DNA of 11,146 bases from positions 1 through 11,146 of the forward strand of contig JBJKSD010000022.1 in NCBI GenBank assembly GCA_046704245.1. The letters run 5' to 3'. Each line of letters starts with the position of its first letter. Position 1 is the first letter of the stretch. Both the position numbers and the translations under genes were made by a program. Below, one piece after another: positions 7,078 through 11,146 of the stretch. The notes beneath the pieces were generated by a model that ran no database searches, was not told the DNA's origin, and saw nothing but the letters and a program-made list of their open reading frames with translations. The DNA comes from UBA660 sp046704245 (GTDB lineage: Bacteria > Bacillota_I > Bacilli_A > RF39 > UBA660).

Positions 7078-7702
7078 TAATATATAATTTATTACCTTTA
7101 TTAAAAGCATAGAATACTTCATCTAAAGTGATTTTAGCTTGATCTAATTTCTTTTGTAACCAATATTCACTTTTATTTAATGCTTTTAAAGTATCAGTTT
7201 GAACTTCACCCGCCAAAATAATAGCCATTGGATAATTACTTGGTATTTTTAATAAATTATATTTAAATACTGATAACTTACCATTTGTTTCTAGTACTGC
7301 ATATTCTACTTCTTCTATTGATTTTACTCCTTGACCACGTAATTGAGTTAATAAATCTTTAATATTATATTTTTCTCTTACCATTCCTTTAAAATCAATC
7401 TTACCATTTCTAATAATAAAAGTTGGTTTACCATCTAAAGTATTCTTAAATTTAGTATTTTTTAACGATAAGATCGATACTAATAATTGTAATCCAAACA
7501 TAATTAAAATAGGTATTAAAACCATCAATAAGGGGTCACGATGATTTTCAATACTAATAGCTGCTAATTGAGCAATAGATATTGAAACAATTAAATCCAT
7601 AACCCCTAATTCTCCTATTTCTCTTTTACCCATTATTCTATATAAAAAGACAATTAAAGTATAGAAAAATAAAGTACGATAAGCCACTATAAAATAGCCC
7701 AT
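7061..7702 (-). CDS. DUF421 / YetF-family membrane protein, YrbG-like
   Basis: The 213 aa protein has three N-terminal membrane helices (about 7-22, 35-52 and 57-78) and a soluble C-terminal domain. FLYRIMGKREIGELGVMDLI is the characteristic N-terminal signature, and GKPTFIIRNGKIDFKGM (about 91-107) with the following LLTQLRGQGVKSIEEVEYAV is the YetF C-terminal domain (PF04239, DUF421). B. subtilis YrbG occupies the same place between spoVB and yrzE. The biochemical function of the family is not established; some members affect spore properties. The start has AGGGTGAT at 7715-7708, five bases before the ATG. Transcription is divergent from the small membrane gene and convergent with the flippase gene, with which it shares 17 bases at the 3' ends. 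Confidence 0.85.
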   Translation of the reverse strand: MGYFIVAYRTLFFYTLIVFLYRIMGKREIGELGVMDLIVSISIAQLAAISIENHRDPLLMVLIPILIMFGLQLLVSILSLKNTKFKNTLDGKPTFIIRNGKIDFKGMVREKYNIKDLLTQLRGQGVKSIEEVEYAVLETNGKLSVFKYNLLKIPSNYPMAIILAGEVQTDTLKALNKSEYWLQKKLDQAKITLDEVFYAFNKGNKLYIIKKEK

Positions 7703-7783
7703 TCTATATCACCCTATTATATTATGGGTTTTGGAATATTTTTTTATTCAAAACGTATATATTTATTAAAAGGAATGATATAA
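7703..7783. promoter_or_regulatory. Divergent promoter region between the yrbG-like and yrzE-like genes
   Basis: This 81-base AT-rich gap must hold the 5' signals of both genes. Plus-strand candidate: TTGGAA (7731-7736) with a TATATA-like -10 near 7755-7761, spacing 18-19 bases. Minus-strand candidate: TTGAAT (7751-7746) with CATAAT (7726-7721), spacing 19 bases, which would put the start very close to the yrbG-like Shine-Dalgarno sequence. Neither has ideal spacing. Shine-Dalgarno sequences are visible for both genes (AAAGGA at 7768-7773 on plus; AGGGTGAT at 7715-7708 on minus). Confidence 0.35.
7728..7754. repeat. Imperfect inverted repeat with T6 spacer in the divergent gap
   Basis: GTTTTGGAATA (7728-7738) and TATTCAAAAC (7745-7754) are complementary except for one bulged G, and are separated by six T residues. 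Each arm contains one of the two candidate -35 boxes. It could be an operator for a dimeric regulator or a hairpin; no known family was recognised. Confidence 0.35.
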
Positions 7784-8161
7784 ATGAAATTAGATGAACT
7801 TGTTAAATACTTACAAGTTATTGGTTATATTATCGCTACTTTAATAATAGTTACATTAATAATGACTATTTTTAATTATTTTGATTTAATATCTAGTATT
7901 ATTATGACTTATTATAAATTTTTAATTATCATTATATCTACTTTTATTGGAGGTTTTAGTCTGGGTAAAAAAGCAACCAAAAAAGGATGGTTGGAAGGTT
8001 TAAAATTAGGTCTAATATTAATTTTTATTCTCTTTCTATTTGCCTACTTAGGGCTAGAAAAAGCTATGTCATTTAAAAATTTAATCTATTATTTAATTAT
8101 TTTAGCTGTATCAATGTTAGGTGGTATGCTTGGTATTAATAAAAAAGAACCAGAAAATTAA
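7784..8161 (+). CDS. Small four-helix membrane protein, TIGR04086 family (YrzE-like)
   Basis: The 125 aa integral membrane protein has four predicted helices at about 10-32, 42-62, 72-92 and 98-118, with basic residues in the loop GKKATKKGWLEGLKLG (about 61-76). The pattern GGFSLGKKATKKGWLEG after helix 2, together with the position next to tgt, matches the TIGR04086 family, of which B. subtilis YrzE is a member. No function is known for this family and none is proposed here. The ATG has AAAGGA ten bases upstream. The last codons form one arm of the terminator hairpin shared with tgt, and the stop TAA overlaps the tgt stop on the other strand. Confidence 0.75.
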   Translation: MKLDELVKYLQVIGYIIATLIIVTLIMTIFNYFDLISSIIMTYYKFLIIIISTFIGGFSLGKKATKKGWLEGLKLGLILIFILFLFAYLGLEKAMSFKNLIYYLIILAVSMLGGMLGINKKEPEN

Positions 8162-8179
8162 GCTGGTTCTTTTTTATTA
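8137..8179. terminator. Bidirectional terminator inside the overlapping 3' ends of yrzE-like gene and tgt
   Basis: A perfect 17-base inverted repeat (arms 8137-8153 and 8163-8179) surrounds a nine-base loop (8154-8162). The stem core is GAACCAG/CTGGTTC, flanked by six A and six T residues, so it is a Rho-independent terminator on either strand. Both stop codons lie in the loop, so the arms are coding for the gene that enters from that side. Confidence 0.85.
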
Positions 8180-9279
8180 TATCGATCAATAAATTGTTGT
8201 CTATATTCTAATAGGGTATTATTCTTTATGGCTAGTCTTAAATCTTCAGTTAATTTAATTAAAAAGCGAATATTATGGATAGATAATAAGCGACCTCCAA
8301 AAGTTTCGTTATTCATTATTAGATGCCTAATATAAGCTTTAGTATAATGTTTACAGGCATAACAATCACATTCAGTTGATAAGGGGGTAAAATCTTCTTT
8401 GTATTTAGCATTCTTTAGATTAATCTTACCATCCAAAGTAAAAGCATTACCATGTCTAGCTATCCTAGTAGGTAAAACACAATCAAACATATCGATACCT
8501 CTAATTACACCTTCAATAATATCGATAGGATCACCGACTCCCATCAAGTATCTTAATTTATTAGCTGGTAAATTAGGAACAGCATTGTCAATCATCTCAT
8601 ACATTGTTTTCTTATCCTCACCAACACTAGTACCTCCTATAGAATAACCATCAAAGTTTAATTTAACAGTTTCGATGGCACTATGTTCTCTTAAATCTTT
8701 AAAAGCACCACCTTGAACTATACCAAACAATAGTTGATCTTTATTTTTATGTGCTTTTTTACCTCTTTCGGCCCATCTAAGCGTGCGCTCAACACTTTCT
8801 TGCATATATTCATAACTAACTGGATAAGGAGGACATTCATCTAAACTCATAATAATGTCAGCTCCTAATTTATTTTGAATGTCAATAGCTTTTTCGGGTG
8901 ATAAGAACAATTTACTACCATCTAGATGACTTCTAAAATATACACCCTCTTCTTTTATTTCTCTAATATCACCTAAACTAAAAATTTGAAATCCTCCACT
9001 ATCAGTAAGTATTGTGCCATCATAATTCATAAATTTATGTAAACCACCAGCTTTAGCAACTACATCTTCACCCGGTCTTAACCATAGATGATAGGTATTA
9101 GCTAAAATAATACCACTACCACATGCGTTTAATTCTTCAGGGCTTAAAGTTTTAACCGTACCTAAAGTTCCTACTGGCATAAACATAGGGGTTTCATAAT
9201 CACCATATTTAGTCTTAATAATGCCATAACGACCATTACTATTTTGATCTTGATGTTTTAATTGAAATTTTATTTTCAT
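8158..9279 (-). CDS. tgt: tRNA-guanine transglycosylase
   Basis: Tgt exchanges guanine-34 in the wobble position of GUN-anticodon tRNAs (Asp, Asn, His, Tyr) for preQ1, the precursor of queuosine. The 373 aa length is normal. Visible sites, by alignment to the Zymomonas mobilis enzyme: Asp93 in TDSGGFQIF (general acid/base), Asp147 and Cys149 in MSLDECPPYP (base pocket), GIVQGG (186-191), Asp266 in GIDMFDCVLPTR (nucleophile), and the zinc ligands Cys304, Cys306, Cys309 and His335. The pocket loop reads GGTSVGE where related enzymes usually have GGLAVGE or GGLSVGE. AGGAGG (9291-9286) lies six bases before the ATG and overlaps the queA stop codon, so translation is coupled to queA. The gene is convergent with the small membrane gene, overlapping it by four bases, and closes the ruvB-queA-tgt operon. 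Confidence 0.96.
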   Translation of the reverse strand: MKIKFQLKHQDQNSNGRYGIIKTKYGDYETPMFMPVGTLGTVKTLSPEELNACGSGIILANTYHLWLRPGEDVVAKAGGLHKFMNYDGTILTDSGGFQIFSLGDIREIKEEGVYFRSHLDGSKLFLSPEKAIDIQNKLGADIIMSLDECPPYPVSYEYMQESVERTLRWAERGKKAHKNKDQLLFGIVQGGAFKDLREHSAIETVKLNFDGYSIGGTSVGEDKKTMYEMIDNAVPNLPANKLRYLMGVGDPIDIIEGVIRGIDMFDCVLPTRIARHGNAFTLDGKINLKNAKYKEDFTPLSTECDCYACKHYTKAYIRHLIMNNETFGGRLLSIHNIRFLIKLTEDLRLAIKNNTLLEYRQQFIDRYNKKEPA

Positions 9280-9285
9280 ATTATA

Positions 9286-9292
9286 CCTCCTA
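9286..9292 (-). promoter_or_regulatory. Ribosome binding site of tgt, overlapping the queA stop
   Basis: This is a full AGGAGG on the minus strand, the only canonical one in the window, six bases upstream of the tgt ATG. The queA TAG (9292-9290) overlaps it, which suggests translational coupling of the two queuosine genes. Confidence 0.7.
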
Positions 9293-10315
9293 TTTTATTA
9301 ACATACTATCGCCAAAGGAAAAGAAACGATACTTTAATTTTATAGCTTCCTTATAGGCTTTTATTATCTTATCTTTACTAGCAAAAGCACTAACTAACAT
9401 AATTAAGGTTGATTTTGGTAAATGAAAATTAGTAATTAAACTATCGACAGCTTTAAATTCAAAACCTGGATATATAAATATATCAGTCCAACCATTACAT
9501 TCTATAAAACTATTATATTTATCCATAATCGTTTCTAAGGTTCTAATGGTAGTTGTCCCAACAGCTATTATTCTGTGATTGTTTTCTTTAGCGTTATTTA
9601 AAATATTAGCAGTATCATTATCCATAGTATAAAATTCACTATGCATCTTATGTTCTTTAATATCTTCGACATTCACTGGTCTAAAAGTACCCAATCCTAC
9701 ATGTAAAGTAATATATACGATATTAACACCTTTATCTTTTATGCTATTTAGTAATCCTTCAGTAAAATGTAGACCAGCAGTAGGAGCAGCCGCACTACCT
9801 AAATGTTTAGCATAGATTGTTTGGTATCTATTTTTATCTTCTAATTTTGTAGTAATATATGGTGGTAGAGGCATTTCTCCTAATGTATCTAAAATTTCAT
9901 ATAGTATACCATCATATATTAATTCTACTTCCCTGACACCTTCATCTAATACTTTTATACATTTGGCTTTTAATTCACCATTACCAAAACTAACAATCGT
10001 ATTAAGTTTAATTCTTCTAGCCGGTTTTACTAATACTTCCCATCTATTATTAGCTATTTCTTTTAATAATAATATTTCGATTACTGCTTTAGTATCTTCT
10101 TTTATACCATATAAACGAGCCGGAATAACTTTACTATTATTTAAAACTAAGACATCATCTTTATTTAAATAATCTACTATATCTTTAAATTGTCTATGTT
10201 CTATTTTACCGCTTTCTTTATCTAAAACTAAAAGACGTGATTCATCACGTTTTTTAATTGGTGTTTGAGCTATTAATTCTTTAGGTAATTCATAGTTAAA
10301 ATCTTCTGTTTTCAT
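9290..10315 (-). CDS. queA: S-adenosylmethionine:tRNA ribosyltransferase-isomerase
   Basis: QueA transfers and isomerises the ribosyl part of S-adenosylmethionine onto preQ1 at tRNA position 34, giving epoxyqueuosine; it acts straight after Tgt. Length (341 aa) is typical. Family marks: the N-terminus FNYELPKELIAQTPIKKRDE, DDVLVLNNSKVIPARL (about 53-68), GSAAAPTAGLHFTEGLL (about 173-189), HVGLGTFRPV (205-214), GTTTIRTLE (253-261) and FHLPKSTLIMLVSAF (297-311). All are intact. The Shine-Dalgarno AAGGTGAT (10326-10319) lies three bases before the ATG and overlaps the ruvB stop, so the genes are coupled. Other queuosine genes (queC, queD, queE, queF, queG) are not in the window, so whether preQ1 is made or salvaged cannot be told. 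Confidence 0.97.
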   Translation of the reverse strand: MKTEDFNYELPKELIAQTPIKKRDESRLLVLDKESGKIEHRQFKDIVDYLNKDDVLVLNNSKVIPARLYGIKEDTKAVIEILLLKEIANNRWEVLVKPARRIKLNTIVSFGNGELKAKCIKVLDEGVREVELIYDGILYEILDTLGEMPLPPYITTKLEDKNRYQTIYAKHLGSAAAPTAGLHFTEGLLNSIKDKGVNIVYITLHVGLGTFRPVNVEDIKEHKMHSEFYTMDNDTANILNNAKENNHRIIAVGTTTIRTLETIMDKYNSFIECNGWTDIFIYPGFEFKAVDSLITNFHLPKSTLIMLVSAFASKDKIIKAYKEAIKLKYRFFSFGDSMLIK

Positions 10316-10324
10316 TATATCACC

Positions 10325-11146
10325 TTAAAATAATTTCCCCTGATGATGAATATTTAAATGTTCATATGCTTTCTCAGTTACTATCCTACCTCTTGGTGTT
10401 CTTTTTAAGAAACCAATCTGTAATAAGTATGGTTCATAGACATCTAAAATAGTAGTTGCCTCTTCACCAATAGAAGAAGCAATAGCTTCTATTCCTACAG
10501 GCCCACCATTAAACTTATCGATGATAGCCTTTAATAATTGATAATCAGTATCATCTAAACCAATAGTATCAACTTTTAAACGTTCTAATGATTCAATAGT
10601 AATCTTCTTATCGATTGAACCATTACCCATTACTAGAGCAAAATCACTTACTCTTTTAAATAATCTATTAGCTACTCTAGGGGTTCCTCTACTACGGCTT
10701 GCTAATTCCTTAGCTGCTTCTTTATCAATTTTAGTATCTAATACTCTACTAGTTCTTTTAACTATTTGTAATAGTTCTTCTTCAGTATAATAATTTAATT
10801 TACATACGATACCAAAACGATCACGCAATGGACTTGATAAATCTCCCGCTCTAGTAGTAGCTCCTACTAAAGTAAAGGGTGGTAAATTTATTTTAATATT
10901 TTTCGTACTAGCATCATTACCTACAATAATATCTAATGTATAATCTTCCATAGCTGGATATAATATTTCTTCAATAAATCTAGGAATACGATGTATTTCA
11001 TCGATAAATAAAATATCGCCAGGTTCTAAAGTAGATAATATAGCTGCTAAATCACCACTTTTTTCAATTGTAGGTCCACTTACAGTCTTAATATTACTAC
11101 CCATTTCATTAGCAATAATATATGCTAAAGTAGTTTTACCAAGTCC
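10325..11146 (-). CDS. ruvB: Holliday junction branch migration helicase RuvB, 5' end outside the window
   Basis: RuvB is the AAA+ ring motor that, loaded by RuvA, drives branch migration of Holliday junctions. 273 residues are present; the frame is open to the right edge and roughly the first 60 residues are missing, so the internal Met at 11104 is not the start. Visible motifs in order: the end of Walker A (GLGKTTLA at the edge), Walker B DILFIDEIHR, sensor 1 GATTRAG, arginine-finger region SPLRDRFG, sensor 2 RGTPRVANRL, and the C-terminal winged helix with GGPVGIEAIASSIGEE and RTPRGRIVT that contacts DNA. No key residue is altered. It is the first visible gene of ruvB-queA-tgt; ruvA would be expected upstream, outside the window. 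Confidence 0.97.
   Translation of the reverse strand, partial: GLGKTTLAYIIANEMGSNIKTVSGPTIEKSGDLAAILSTLEPGDILFIDEIHRIPRFIEEILYPAMEDYTLDIIVGNDASTKNIKINLPPFTLVGATTRAGDLSSPLRDRFGIVCKLNYYTEEELLQIVKRTSRVLDTKIDKEAAKELASRSRGTPRVANRLFKRVSDFALVMGNGSIDKKITIESLERLKVDTIGLDDTDYQLLKAIIDKFNGGPVGIEAIASSIGEEATTILDVYEPYLLQIGFLKRTPRGRIVTEKAYEHLNIHHQGKLF

Noticed and set aside
7716..7721. Minus-strand TATAAT as the -10 box of the yrbG-like gene
   Set aside because: It directly abuts the Shine-Dalgarno sequence, so transcription would start within the ribosome binding site; CATAAT slightly upstream is only marginally better.
10325..11104. Complete RuvB-like protein starting at the Met at 11104
   Set aside because: The same frame continues upstream to the window edge and encodes the end of Walker A (GLGKTTLA), so the gene is simply cut by the window.
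1..11146. Mycoplasma-type code with TGA as tryptophan
   Set aside because: All tryptophans in the genes are TGG and no in-frame TGA interrupts them; TGA occurs once as the flippase stop, followed immediately by TAA.
1..11146. CRISPR array, tRNA, rRNA, insertion sequence or phage genes
   Set aside because: No spaced direct repeats, cloverleaf, transposase or integrase motif was seen, and almost all the sequence is accounted for by housekeeping genes.

Overview
The window is about 11.1 kb of AT-rich DNA, almost completely coding, with gaps of about 80 bases or less. Every recognisable gene is a chromosomal housekeeping gene. No mobile element, CRISPR array, tRNA or rRNA was seen. Gene content and order point to the Bacilli (low-GC Firmicutes and their Mollicutes-like relatives). 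The set ruvB, queA, tgt, yrzE-like, yrbG-like, spoVB-like, comN-like, secDF, rel follows the order I recall for Bacillus subtilis, but without yajC (yrbF) after tgt and without yrvC, yrvD, recJ and apt between secDF and rel. Tryptophan is always TGG, no long frame contains an internal TGA, and TGA is used once as a stop, so the standard bacterial code applies and not the Mycoplasma code. An uncultured, reduced-genome Bacilli lineage is my best guess; the exact taxon is not determined.

Layout from the left: an N-terminal part of a YfhO-family membrane protein (866 to 1, minus); rel (minus); secDF (minus); a comN-like gene (minus); a SpoVB-like flippase (plus); a DUF421 membrane protein (minus); a small four-helix membrane protein (plus); tgt, queA and the 3' part of ruvB (all minus). 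The two plus-strand genes alternate with minus-strand neighbours, giving two tail-to-tail overlaps (17 bases at 7061-7077 and 4 bases at 8158-8161) and two short divergent intergenic regions.

Two minus-strand operons are visible. ruvB-queA-tgt combines Holliday-junction branch migration with the last steps of queuosine tRNA modification and ends at a bidirectional hairpin terminator built into the tgt stop region. comN-secDF-rel starts from a good sigma-A-like promoter (TTGAAT, 17 bp, TATAAT) inside the short gap to the flippase gene, is very tightly packed, and ends at a hairpin terminator after rel. It links a small regulator, the Sec translocation motor and the alarmone synthetase.

The most interesting observation is in Rel. 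The synthetase half looks intact and of the bifunctional Rel type, but the N-terminal HD hydrolase half has lost several metal- and substrate-binding residues, including the Asp of the His-Asp pair. This predicts a (p)ppGpp synthetase that cannot degrade its product. A second curiosity is the tgt/yrzE terminator, whose perfect inverted repeat makes both convergent proteins end in the same Asn-Lys-Lys-Glu-Pro.
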